From positions 1 to 64,000 of the forward strand of contig NZ_JAYGHW010000093.1 in NCBI RefSeq assembly GCF_034932185.1: DNA of 64,000 nt, given 5' to 3'. Below are positions 8,510-15,979 of the stretch, in pieces. Below the pieces are notes generated by a model that saw only the letters and a program-made list of their open reading frames with translations, did not search any database and was not told where the DNA came from. Source of the stretch: Spirulina sp034932185. GTDB lineage: Bacteria > Cyanobacteriota > Cyanobacteriia > Cyanobacteriales > Spirulinaceae. Positions within the stretch are counted from its first letter, which is position 1; every line of letters starts with the position of its first letter. Position numbers and translations under genes: made by a program.

Positions 8510-9661
8510 TCACTCCTCACCCCTCACCCGATCCTGAATCAAAATATAGGGCTGATTGTGGTTGCCGCTGTAGATTTGGGTGGGGCGGAAAATGCGGTTC
8601 GCGTCTAACTGTTCCCGCCAGTGGGCAAGCCAACCGGCCACACGGGCGATCGCAAAAATTGGCGTAAACAAATCCGTGGGAATCCGGAGCTTGCCATATA
8701 CCAACCCTGAATAGAAATCCACATTGGCATAGATGCCCCGATGGCCGAGTTTTTCCTCCACCACTTTTTCCACTTCGAGGGCAATATCATAGAAATGGTC
8801 ATGGCCCATTTGCTCAAAGAGGCGTTCGGCCAACTGCTGCAAAATCGTTGCTCGCGGGTCTTTCACCTTATAAACCCGGTGGCCAAAACCCATGATCCGC
8901 TTTTTATTGGCAATGCAATCCTCAATATAGGGGCGAACATTTTCAATCGTGCCAATTTCCGCCAACATTGTCATCACTTCCTCATTGGCTCCCCCATGGA
9001 GCGGCCCCGCCAAGGTTCCCACCGCTGAGGCCACCACCGCGTAGGGGTCGGTCATCGTCGAAGCCGTCACCATAGCGGAAAAGGTGGAGGCGTTGATCGT
9101 ATGTTCCGCATGGAGGAGCAAACAGACATCAAAAACACGGGCGGCGATCGTATCGGGAACCCGCTCGGTCAACATATACAAAAAGTTGGTGGAATAATCT
9201 AGTTCATCATTGGGTTGAATCGGATCATTCCCTTTGCGCATCAATTGGAATGCCGCCACCATCGTCGGGATTTTGGCGAGCAACCGCACCACCGCTTGAC
9301 GAATATATTGGGGATCATTCAGCGCCCGCCGAGAATAAAACAGCCCCAAGGCAGCGGCGGAGGTTTGGAGGGCATCCATGGGATGGCCCGACTCGGGAAA
9401 ACATTTCATCATGTCCCGAATCCGGTATTTAATGCGGCGGTGATAGCGAATATCGGATTCAAAGGCGTTGAGTTCTTCCGCTGTGGGCAGATGCCCCCAA
9501 ATTAATAAATACGCCGTTTCGAGAAATGTGCTTTTTTGGGCTAATTCTTCGACGGCAATGCCGCGATATTCCAAAATACCCTTCTGCCCATCAACATAAC
9601 TAATGGCAGACTGGGCAGCAGGCACATTTTCTAAACCGGGGATATATTCGCAAGCGGTCAT
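8510..9661 (-). CDS. gltA: Citrate synthase
   Basis: This enzyme condenses acetyl-CoA and oxaloacetate to citrate, the entry step of the TCA branch that supplies 2-oxoglutarate for nitrogen assimilation in cyanobacteria. The 383-residue length fits the short type I/II bacterial form. Active-site regions are visible: LHAEHTINASTFSAMV (first catalytic His), GPLHGGANEEVM (second His, substrate binding), GFGHRVYKVKDPRA (CoA and oxaloacetate binding) and a late NVDFYSGLVY with the catalytic Asp. The ATG at 9661 gives MTACEYIPGLENVPAAQS, a typical cyanobacterial start. A CT-rich low-complexity stretch (about 8485-8528) spans its stop and the gap to the next gene. Confidence 0.96.
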   Translation of the reverse strand: MTACEYIPGLENVPAAQSAISYVDGQKGILEYRGIAVEELAQKSTFLETAYLLIWGHLPTAEELNAFESDIRYHRRIKYRIRDMMKCFPESGHPMDALQTSAAALGLFYSRRALNDPQYIRQAVVRLLAKIPTMVAAFQLMRKGNDPIQPNDELDYSTNFLYMLTERVPDTIAARVFDVCLLLHAEHTINASTFSAMVTASTMTDPYAVVASAVGTLAGPLHGGANEEVMTMLAEIGTIENVRPYIEDCIANKKRIMGFGHRVYKVKDPRATILQQLAERLFEQMGHDHFYDIALEVEKVVEEKLGHRGIYANVDFYSGLVYGKLRIPTDLFTPIFAIARVAGWLAHWREQLDANRIFRPTQIYSGNHNQPYILIQDRVRGEE

Positions 9662-9840
9662 AATGTTTCCTTATCGGCGAGCACAAAGGATTCTCCAGTT
9701 AACTTACCCTATAATCGCGGCCCCGTGGTGAAGTGGAGATAAATTTTGATTGCGTTTTAATGCAATTTAATGCAATTGTGGTATGGGATACGGAATTTTA
9801 TGCCGAAATGGCCTGGGATTAGACCCAGGATGGGAAGGGG

Positions 9841-9866
9841 GCGATGGGTACGCTGACGCGGATTGC
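9841..9866 (-). repeat. 26-nt hairpin-ended repeat with AGCGTACC core
   Basis: On the minus strand this reads GCAATCCGCG, a variable pair, then AGCGTACCCATCGC. It is one of four copies in the window that share CGCGnnAGCGTACC (others at 30384, 31137 and 34262). The ends can pair with one another. It lies just downstream of the tRNA-Ser gene on the same strand. Confidence 0.6.
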
Positions 9867-9869
9867 AAC

Positions 9870-9953
9870 GGAGAGGGTGGGATTTGAACCCACGGAAGCT
9901 TTCGCTTCACTCGATTTCAAGTCGAGCGCATTCGACCACTCTGCCACCTCTCC
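9870..9953 (-). tRNA. tRNA-Ser (anticodon UGA)
   Basis: Read on the minus strand, acceptor arms GGAGAGG and CCTCTCC pair perfectly. The anticodon stem is CTCGA/TCGAG with loop CTTGAAA, giving anticodon UGA. There is a long class II variable arm (GAAGCGAAAGCTTC) and a T arm with GGTTCAAATCC. The size of 84 nt and the long variable arm are right for serine. CCA is not encoded. Confidence 0.96.
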
Positions 9954-10004
9954 AAGGTTTTAATATCATATAGCAATCCTGAAGGATTCGTGAAGTCTCC
10001 TGTT

Positions 10005-10042
10005 CCCCTCGCCCGACCTGGGAGAGGGGCTGGGGGTGAGGG
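10005..10042. repeat. GC-rich intergenic hairpin of the GGGAGAGGGGCTGGGG type
   Basis: This is a short sequence with CCCCTC and GAGAGGGG arms and a GGGGGTGAGGG tail, lying 6 bp before the end of the metallophosphoesterase gene. Near-identical low-complexity hairpins are common between genes in many cyanobacteria. Only one copy is clear in this window. Confidence 0.5.
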
Positions 10043-10048
10043 CTGTCC

Positions 10049-10972
10049 CTAGAGCAAGGGTTTTGCGTTTTGGATGGCGTTGTAGAGGGGTTGTTCCTGA
10101 GCGATCGCCCCTTGGGGAGTCACCCACACCAAGCGGGCGCGAGCGGATTTCCCCTCGATGAGCGTAACGAGGGAAAAACTGTGGTGGGTTTCCCCTGGGG
10201 TTTCCATCACCCGGGGTACTTGGGCGGCGTTGAGGTAGAGGGTTTCCCCTTGGGTATTGATGATGTCCCGGAGGCGATCGCGGCGATGGCGGAGGCGGTG
10301 GTGCATATGGCCAAAGGTGACGAGGGGGATCGCTTTCCCTTGGCGGCGGCCATGGGTAATGGCCAGGGTGAGATCCGGATCACCAAAATCGCCCCCAAGG
10401 GGGTTCCAATCTTTGCCACAGGTGGATTCTGGCTGATCCCCTAAGCCGTGGGGGCCATTGTGGGCGAGGAAAATTAACCGGGATTCGGTGGCGGCATCGA
10501 CGGCGGCACAGAGGCGATCGCCCGATTCTGCCAAACTATGCACCCCATACCGCTGGGCATAAAACTGCTCATTAATCCATTTCGGCCCCCCCCAACTACA
10601 GGGCCGCCCCCCCACCACCGATAAGCCTAGATCCGCAAAATTCCGCACCCCATAGCCCACATGGGCCCCCCCCAACAAATCCAATTGTTGCTGTACCCGG
10701 TCTTCAAAGCGGTGATCATAGGGGGATTTTTTCCGACCCCAACTCGAAGCGGTGTACCAAGCATCATGATTTCCTAACACCGCTGCATAGGGGAGTTGGA
10801 GGCGACTAATGCAGCGCACCACCTCCACGGCTTCATTGCCAAAATCCCCTACAAACAAGACAAGATCGACCCCCAAAGCTTCGAGGGCTTGGTTATCGGT
10901 CATTGACCATTGGTGATGGATATCGCCAACAATGGCAATTTCAAGGCTGGCCCTGGGCATGGTGAGGAGCAA
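10049..10972 (-). CDS. Calcineurin-like metallophosphoesterase
   Basis: This 307-residue cytosolic protein shows all calcineurin-type metal-binding motifs: GDIHHQW (usual GDxH), VLFVGDFGNEAVEV (GDxxD/N type), VLGNHDAWY (GNHD/E), FLAHNGPHGLG and VTFGHMHHRL (GHxH). The overall pattern and size match a cyanobacterial/plant metallophosphoesterase family (TIGR04168-like). The substrate is not known. Two start codons are possible, an ATG at 10972 (MLLTMPRAS) or one four codons later; both leave the first metal motif intact. It is transcribed divergently from por, which begins about 200 bp away. Confidence 0.85.
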   Translation of the reverse strand: MLLTMPRASLEIAIVGDIHHQWSMTDNQALEALGVDLVLFVGDFGNEAVEVVRCISRLQLPYAAVLGNHDAWYTASSWGRKKSPYDHRFEDRVQQQLDLLGGAHVGYGVRNFADLGLSVVGGRPCSWGGPKWINEQFYAQRYGVHSLAESGDRLCAAVDAATESRLIFLAHNGPHGLGDQPESTCGKDWNPLGGDFGDPDLTLAITHGRRQGKAIPLVTFGHMHHRLRHRRDRLRDIINTQGETLYLNAAQVPRVMETPGETHHSFSLVTLIEGKSARARLVWVTPQGAIAQEQPLYNAIQNAKPLL

Positions 10973-11169
10973 GTTTTCACTGACAAGATGGGGCCATTTT
11001 CCCCTAGTTTTGCCTCAGTTGCCACCATAACCTGGGGATCTGCGGGTCTTGATCTCAGCCGGATCTGGCGTGAATTCTAGACAATTTACCCTTCGTAACA
11101 ATTCCGGGGGCGATCGCGCCATTGTGCCATCATGAAAAACATTGATTGTGACTTGACCCCGTGAATCCT

Positions 11170-12132
11170 ATGGAACAGAAAACCGCCATCATCACCGGCG
11201 CATCCTCCGGCGTGGGCCTCTATGCTGCCAAAGCTTTGGCCCAACAGCCCAATTGGCACGTCGTCATGGCTTGCCGTGACCTCCAAAAAGCCGAAGCTGC
11301 TGCTCAATCCGTGGGGATACCGCGCGATCGCTACAGCCTCCTAGAAATCGATCTCGCCAACTTCCAAAGTGTCCGGGATTTTGTCAGCAAATATCGCAGC
11401 CTCAATCGGCCCCTCACCGCCCTGGTGTGCAATGCCGCCGTTTATTTCCCCCTCCTCAAGGAGCCAGAGCGCAATGCTGAGGGTTATGAATTGAGCGTTG
11501 CCACCAATCACCTCGGCCATTTCCTGCTCTGTAACTTGATGCTGGCGGATTTCAAACAATCCAACGCCACCGATAAACGCCTCGTGATCCTTGGAACCGT
11601 CACCGCCAACCCCAAAGAACTAGGCGGCAAAATTCCCATCCCCGCCCCCCCCGATTTAGGCGATCTCCAAGGCTTTAAAGACGGATTTAAATCCCCCATT
11701 GCCATGATCAACGGCAAAAAATTCAAATCCGGCAAAGCCTACAAAGACAGCAAACTCTGCAACGTCCTCACCATGCGGGAACTCCATCGCCGCTACCACG
11801 AAGCCACCGGCATCACCTTTAGTTCCCTTTACCCCGGCTGTGTCGCCGATACCCCCCTCTTCCGCAACCACTTTGCGCTCTTTCGCACCATCTTCCCCTG
11901 GTTCCAGAAGAACATCACGGGTGGCTACGTCACCCAGGAATTAGCTGGGGAAAGGGTTGCTGCCACCGTTTATGATCCCGAACTTAAGGAATCCGGGATC
12001 TACTGGAGTTGGGGCAACCGCCAAAAACCTGGCCGGCGCTCCTTTTCCCAAGAAATTTCCGACGAAGCCAGCGATACCGAAAAAGCCCAACTCCTTTGGG
12101 ATCTCAGTCTCAAACTGGTGAACCTCGCCTAA
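11170..12132 (+). CDS. por: Light-dependent protochlorophyllide oxidoreductase
   Basis: This 320-residue short-chain dehydrogenase reduces the C17=C18 bond of protochlorophyllide with NADPH in the light, giving chlorophyllide. Markers are the NADPH loop ITGASSGVGLYAAKAL, VCNAAVYFPL, NHLGHFLLCNLML, the catalytic Tyr and Lys in GKAYKDSKLCN, and TGITFSSLYPGCVADTPLF. The last two are specific to LPOR rather than general SDRs. The frame opens with a GTG three codons earlier (11161), but MEQKTAIITG from the ATG at 11170 is the family's usual N-terminus. A palindromic repeat and a second hairpin follow the stop. Confidence 0.95.
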   Translation: MEQKTAIITGASSGVGLYAAKALAQQPNWHVVMACRDLQKAEAAAQSVGIPRDRYSLLEIDLANFQSVRDFVSKYRSLNRPLTALVCNAAVYFPLLKEPERNAEGYELSVATNHLGHFLLCNLMLADFKQSNATDKRLVILGTVTANPKELGGKIPIPAPPDLGDLQGFKDGFKSPIAMINGKKFKSGKAYKDSKLCNVLTMRELHRRYHEATGITFSSLYPGCVADTPLFRNHFALFRTIFPWFQKNITGGYVTQELAGERVAATVYDPELKESGIYWSWGNRQKPGRRSFSQEISDEASDTEKAQLLWDLSLKLVNLA

Positions 12133-12157
12133 AACCCCAAACATCAACCCCAAAATG

Positions 12158-12255
12158 GTAGGGGCGAAAAGTCTTCGCCCCTACGCCAATCTTGTTAGAA
12201 AAGGGTAGATCTCAGCTTAGATTTAGATGTTGTGGGATAACGACTGAAGTCGTTA
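12158..12255. repeat. GTAGGGGCG palindrome plus AACGACTGAAGTCGTT hairpin
   Basis: Two hairpins lie between the convergent ends of por and queA. The first (12158-12184) is a 27-nt member of the GTAGGGGCG family. The second (12238-12255) is TAACGACTGAAGTCGTTA. A similar GAGGACTAAAGTCCTC hairpin follows pnp at 46226. Either may help end transcription from both sides. Confidence 0.7.
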
Positions 12256-12286
12256 CTCCGAGCCTTGTTGTTGTTACGACGAGGGT

Positions 12287-13384
12287 TTAAATCATCGCAT
12301 CGGGTAAGATCAGCATCGCATCCCCAAAGGAATAAAAACGATACTCTTCCGCTAAAGCCTCTTGATACAGACTCAATAACCGCTCGCGTCCCACCAAGGC
12401 ACTGACCATCATCAATAAGCTTGATTTCGGCAAGTGAAAATTGGTGATCATCCCATCAATGATTTTCCATTCGTGGCCGGGATAAATAAACGTATCCAAA
12501 AATCCCTCAAAGGGTTCCGTTAAGAGTTTTTTCTTCCCGACTTTCTGCTGCTGGGCTGCTCCTTCAAGAGCACGGACGGAGGTCGTTCCCACCGCAATCA
12601 CCCGCCCGCCTCGACTGCGGGTTTCTTTGATTTTGGCGACGGTTTCGGCACTGATGGTGGCCCATTCGGCGTGCATCTTGTGTTCCCGAATATCATCGGT
12701 TTCCACAGGCCGGAATGTTCCCACTCCGACGTGCAAGGTGAGGGAGGTTTGGTCAACCCCCAGAGCCGTTAGTTGGGCTAAGAGTTCCGGGGTGAAGTGC
12801 AGGCCGGCGGTAGGGGATGCCGCTGAACCTGTTTCTTTAGCATAAACAGTCTGGTATTGCTCGGGATCAGCCGTGGTTTCGGTGACATAGGGCGGAAAGG
12901 GAATATACCCCACCGCGTCTAACATTTGCTCCATGGTTTTCCCGGGGGGCAGGGTGAACTCCAAAATTCTCCCGCCTGTCGTAAAGTCCCGCTCAATGAC
13001 TCTTCCCCAGAGGGAGGCATCATCGCTGCCTTCTTCTTTGGGGGTAAAGCAGACTTCAGTCCCCATTTTGAACCGTTTACCGGGTTTGACGAGGGCTAAC
13101 CAGCAATTTTTCCGGACTTCTCGTAAGAGGAGGATTTCGACAGGTGCTCCCGTGGACTTACGGCCATAGAGCCGTGCAGGTAAAACTCGGGTGTTGTTCA
13201 ACACCAGCAAGTCACCGGGTTTGAGCCAATCTGGCAGTTGGTGAAAATGTTGGTGTGCGTGGTGCGTGGGGGAATCGACCACAAGCAGACGCGATTGATC
13301 CCTTGGAGTTACGGGATTTTGAGCAATCCGCTCCGGAGGTAATTCGTACTGATAACTCGCGAGTATGTGATCTGTTATGGCCAT
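12287..13384 (-). CDS. queA: tRNA ribosyltransferase-isomerase QueA
   Basis: QueA transfers the ribosyl group of S-adenosylmethionine to 7-aminomethyl-7-deazaguanine in tRNA and isomerises it to epoxyqueuosine, the penultimate queuosine step. The 365 residues match the family length. Typical segments are the N-terminal SYQYELPPERIAQNPV, RDQSRLLVVD, LLVLNNTRVLPARLYG, SAASPTAGLHFT, LHVGVGTFRPVETDDI and MITNFHLPKSSLLMMVSALVG. The start ATG at 13384 fits the conserved N-terminus. Other queuosine genes are not in the window. Confidence 0.96.
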   Translation of the reverse strand: MAITDHILASYQYELPPERIAQNPVTPRDQSRLLVVDSPTHHAHQHFHQLPDWLKPGDLLVLNNTRVLPARLYGRKSTGAPVEILLLREVRKNCWLALVKPGKRFKMGTEVCFTPKEEGSDDASLWGRVIERDFTTGGRILEFTLPPGKTMEQMLDAVGYIPFPPYVTETTADPEQYQTVYAKETGSAASPTAGLHFTPELLAQLTALGVDQTSLTLHVGVGTFRPVETDDIREHKMHAEWATISAETVAKIKETRSRGGRVIAVGTTSVRALEGAAQQQKVGKKKLLTEPFEGFLDTFIYPGHEWKIIDGMITNFHLPKSSLLMMVSALVGRERLLSLYQEALAEEYRFYSFGDAMLILPDAMI

Positions 13385-13643
13385 TCGCTTTTATTAGTGG
13401 GGTGGTCAGTATTTTAGTGTCTATATCATCCTAATGCGGGGAGTCCCCCCCGTAAAAATACTGTCCGAAAAATTCGGATATCTGGAGATTGAACTAGAGG
13501 GGTGCCTCGGACTGATGGTTCAGAGGTTGGGTAGAGTCACCCATTATAGATCGGGGAACTCTCCCCTACACAGGGTGGGGCCGGTTGGAGACAATAGAGA
13601 TAGACAAACCCCTAATGTAACGCCTGAGTGAGCCAAACGAATT

Positions 13644-14033
13644 ATGTATTACCTCTATTTCTTCGCTAATGCCAGTTTAACCCTTCGCCTCGCTGAATTT
13701 TTGATCCAACGGCGATCGCTCTCTGTGGCTTTTGTGTCAGTGATTCATCAAATTGATGGTTGGGTCGTCCGTGTAAAACTTAATGATCCCATCTCGCCGC
13801 AGGAACATGGAGATTTCACCGCCTACATGAATGAGTTGGGGATTCCCTACACGCCGGACATTCATGTTCAGATGGCTCTGTGGAGTTTGGAGACGGGGCA
13901 GCCCCCTGTGGATGTGATGCGTCGTTATCAAGTCGCGGTGGTGTCCCACGGCGATCCAGACCGCACGGATATTGAGGCATTCCGCCGTCAGTTTACCCGT
14001 GGTTTGGGATATTGCCCTGAAACCTTAGCCTAA
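13644..14033 (+). CDS. Conserved hypothetical protein (129 aa)
   Basis: I do not recognise a family. The protein is soluble, with no signal peptide or membrane helix. The N-terminal half (LYFFANASLTLRLAEFLIQR, then SVAFVSVIHQIDGWVVRVKL) looks like an alpha/beta fold. The middle has YMNELGIPYTPDIHVQMALW and the end DRTDIEAFRRQFTRGLGY. Codon use is like its neighbours and a good intrinsic terminator follows (14058), so it is very likely a real, separately transcribed gene. The 258-bp region before it has several short hairpins (for example CCGAAAAATTCGG and GGGGAACTCTCCCC) but no convincing ORF. Confidence 0.75.
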   Translation: MYYLYFFANASLTLRLAEFLIQRRSLSVAFVSVIHQIDGWVVRVKLNDPISPQEHGDFTAYMNELGIPYTPDIHVQMALWSLETGQPPVDVMRRYQVAVVSHGDPDRTDIEAFRRQFTRGLGYCPETLA

Positions 14034-14057
14034 AGACTAGGGCCTGCATAGGGGTTT

Positions 14058-14085
14058 ACGGACGCTGAGAGTAGCGTCCGTTTTT
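14058..14085 (+). terminator. Rho-independent terminator
   Basis: A 9-bp stem (ACGGACGCT paired with AGCGTCCGT, loop GAGAGT) is followed directly by a run of T residues. It sits 24 bp after the stop of the 129-residue gene. Confidence 0.88.
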
Positions 14086-14115
14086 GCGGTTGGGGTGATG
14101 GGGATTGGGGATTTG

Positions 14116-14167
14116 GTAGGGGCGAAAAATTTCTGTGCCTACGGCAGGCTTACGCCAACGCCCCTAC
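14116..14167 (-). repeat. 52-nt dispersed element (full-length copy 1)
   Basis: This element is bounded by GTAGGGGCG and CGCCCCTAC inverted ends. Read on the minus strand its interior contains TTGGCGTAAGCCTGCC followed by an AC-rich segment and ATTTTT. The same 52-nt unit, differing at a few positions, occurs at 26711 (plus) and 49229 (minus). It has no coding capacity and looks like a tiny non-autonomous palindromic element. Confidence 0.85.
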
Positions 14168-14191
14168 GACAGTCTTGCAGTGAGCGGATGG

Positions 14192-14458
14192 TTAGAACCA
14201 GCCTCGTTTGGCGAGGAGATAGTTTTTGAGGAAGTCTTCATCGGTCTGGGTGAGGTAGATGATCCCCTCCACAAGACCGATGACTCCAAAGACGGCGGCG
14301 GCAATGCCACAGGTCAAGATGCTCCCCAGTAGCATGATTAAGCCTTCGGTGGTGTAACCGAGGACGAATTTATGAACCCCAAGCGCACCAAGGAGGATTC
14401 CACAAACTCCGGCGGCGACTTTTTTGCTGTTGGCTTCGGATAGGGTAGGTTCTGGCAT
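14192..14458 (-). CDS. TM2-domain membrane protein
   Basis: This small membrane protein of 88 residues has a TM2 domain: two hydrophobic helices (VAAGVCGILLGALGVHKFVLG and LIMLLGSILTCGIAAAVFGV regions) joined by a short turn, with the hallmark HKFxLG. The last quarter contains VEGIIYLTQTDEDFLKNYL. TM2 proteins are widespread but of unknown biochemical function. It closes a minus-strand group with a 70-residue membrane protein, a DUF2752 protein and a damaged second TM2 gene. TM2 and DUF2752 genes are often neighbours in bacteria. Confidence 0.85.
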   Translation of the reverse strand: MPEPTLSEANSKKVAAGVCGILLGALGVHKFVLGYTTEGLIMLLGSILTCGIAAAVFGVIGLVEGIIYLTQTDEDFLKNYLLAKRGWF

Positions 14459-14547
14459 GATTGGTTATTTTCCGGCGTTAAGGTCTCTTGCGGGCAAGAT
14501 AACAGGGGCAATGGATGGGATCGGGATTAGATTACAAGTCTTTAGAT

Positions 14548-14760
14548 TTAGCGTCGTCGGGGACGATCGCGCCGCCTCTTGATGGCAAAGTAGACCAAGG
14601 CAAATCCCCCTTGGAGGCTGAGGATTAAACCATAGACTTTGAGCCACTCATTGACTTCTAGGGTGGAAAAGAGGCCAAAGCACCCCATGGCGAGGAGGGT
14701 GAGCAGGATTAAATAGGGGCGTTGGGTGGATTTGGAGGGGGCGATCGCCGCATCTTTCAT
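14548..14760 (-). CDS. Small hypothetical membrane protein (70 aa)
   Basis: This protein has two predicted membrane helices (YLILLTLLAMGCFGLFSTL and VYGLILSLQGGFALVYFAI) and a strongly basic C-terminus (KRRRDRPRRR), suggesting an N-in, C-in hairpin. I do not recognise a family. The frame can begin at a TTG (14772), but an ATG at 14760 is the better choice. It starts about 18 bp after the stop of the DUF2752 gene and is probably in one operon with it. Confidence 0.6.
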   Translation of the reverse strand: MKDAAIAPSKSTQRPYLILLTLLAMGCFGLFSTLEVNEWLKVYGLILSLQGGFALVYFAIKRRRDRPRRR

Positions 14761-14778
14761 GGCAAAGTCCAAACAGAG

Positions 14779-15297
14779 TTAAGGGGTGGAAAAATGGTCT
14801 AGCCATTGCTGGAGCGGAGCGTTGGCCATGGTGATGGCGAGATCTCCCGACTGGGCCAATGCCCATAATCTGGCCCCATGGTAAAGGATGACCACTAAGA
14901 ACGTCAGCAGGGGAACCCGCTTTTTCCGTAACCATTGATTAAGGCCGGGATAGCGAATTTCTTGCTGGGTATAAAGCTCAATGGCGATATGGAGGGCAAA
15001 GCCAGCACAGGCGGCAAAGACGAGAGGGCCGAAAAGGTGAAAGGCGATCGCCCCTTCGAGATCCCCTTGGGCAAGAGCTAAAAAAGAGCGGGTCATGCCA
15101 CAGCCGGGGCAGGGAATGCCGGTGAATTCTAAAATGGGGCAGAAGAGGGGGGAACTCCCTTGACTGTGGTTAAACCAATAGGCTCCCAAAAGGGGGGAAG
15201 TCACCAGGGATAGCCCTCCCATGCGTAAATACTTTTCCCGACGGGTGAGAGGGCGAGCATGGATGGGGGGTGTAATCATGGTGCGGCCAAATTTCAT
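14779..15297 (-). CDS. DUF2752 membrane protein
   Basis: This is a 172-residue membrane protein with a DUF2752 domain. The hallmark is the Cys/Pro-rich motif TGIPCPGCGMTRSFLALAQG around residues 75-95, followed by a small hydrophobic helix (GPLVFAACAGFALHIAI) and another (VPLLTFLVVILYHGARLWAL). An N-terminal helix is near residues 32-48. The function of the family is unknown; the CPxCGMTR motif could bind a metal or lipid head group, which is speculation. It is upstream of the 70-residue membrane protein and TM2 gene on the same strand. Confidence 0.85.
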   Translation of the reverse strand: MKFGRTMITPPIHARPLTRREKYLRMGGLSLVTSPLLGAYWFNHSQGSSPLFCPILEFTGIPCPGCGMTRSFLALAQGDLEGAIAFHLFGPLVFAACAGFALHIAIELYTQQEIRYPGLNQWLRKKRVPLLTFLVVILYHGARLWALAQSGDLAITMANAPLQQWLDHFSTP

Positions 15298-15348
15298 CCC
15301 AAAAATTGCCAGGAATTGCCTATGGGTTGGGGTACTACACCGATGGGG

Positions 15349-15598
15349 TTAGCTATCGGCTAAGTCTTGCCCCTCACTATCTTTCAAGTTGCCAGTGAGG
15401 ATTTGAATAAAATCGATCAACGCCCAAATCCCACAACCGCCACAGGTCAAGAGTTGGACAATGCCAAGGGTGGTATAGCCCAGGTAAAAGCGATGAATCC
15501 CCAAATAACCCAGAAAGAAACAGAGCAAGGCAGCAGCAACTTTGGACTTAGGAGAATTACCATAGCAATAGAAGGGGGGCTAGTGATTTAAGCAACAT
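15349..15598 (-). pseudogene. Second TM2-domain gene, frame broken at a C6 tract
   Basis: Reading the minus strand up to the TAA at 15349-15351 gives a good TM2 protein: SPKSKVAAALLCFFLGYLG, then HRFYLGYTTLGIVQLLTCGG, then CGIWALIDFIQILTG. Upstream, this frame meets TAG directly before a run of six C (plus-strand G run 15574-15579), and no ATG, GTG or TTG lies between that stop and the domain. An ATG at 15598 opens the neighbouring frame. With five C instead of six the two join into one 82-residue protein. So the gene is either inactivated, phase-variable by tract slippage, or contains a one-base sequence error. The TM2 part shows no other damage, which argues for a recent change. Confidence 0.7.
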
Positions 15599-15723
15599 CA
15601 GTATAGCCAAGGGTTTAGGGGCGGTGAACAAATGTCGCGAATGTTCACATTTTGTTCATGATGCACTATTTTGCAGCCCGTGAGGGGGGGGATGGCGCTC
15701 TCAAGGGAGATTGTTGGGGGTAC

Positions 15724-15809
15724 GGAGAGGGGGGGATTCGAACCCCCGAAGAACTTGCATCCTTAACGGTTTTCGAGACCGTCGCATTCAACCACTCTGC
15801 CACCTCTCC
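15724..15809 (-). tRNA. tRNA-Ser (anticodon CGA)
   Basis: Read on the minus strand, acceptor GGAGAGG pairs with CCTCTCC. The anticodon stem is ACGGT/ACCGT with loop CTCGAAA, giving anticodon CGA. There is a long variable arm (AAGGATGCAAGTTCTT region) and T arm GGTTCGAATCC. The size is 86 nt. It is a second serine isoacceptor, reading UCG. Confidence 0.95.
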
Positions 15810-15979
15810 AAGGGGCGTGGATATCCAGTTGATTATTGTAGCTTATCGTCGGGTTTAGGCGATCGCCAATTTCCACCGCCTCCCTGAATCTCGTAAACTA
15901 ATAGGGTAGATAGAAATGCAATCAGGGTGCTTGCATCCCTTACCTTGTCTAGATTTTCATCTCCTTAGAGTATTTCTTC

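Noticed and set aside
8485..8528. CT-rich stretch near the end of gltA as a terminator or regulatory site
   Set aside because: No stem-loop; it is a low-complexity CACTTCCTACC/CTCACTC-type tract seen widely in cyanobacterial DNA.
13434..13631. 65-codon frame before the 129-residue unknown gene
   Set aside because: Composition is not protein-like and the region is rich in short hairpins; more likely an untranslated leader.
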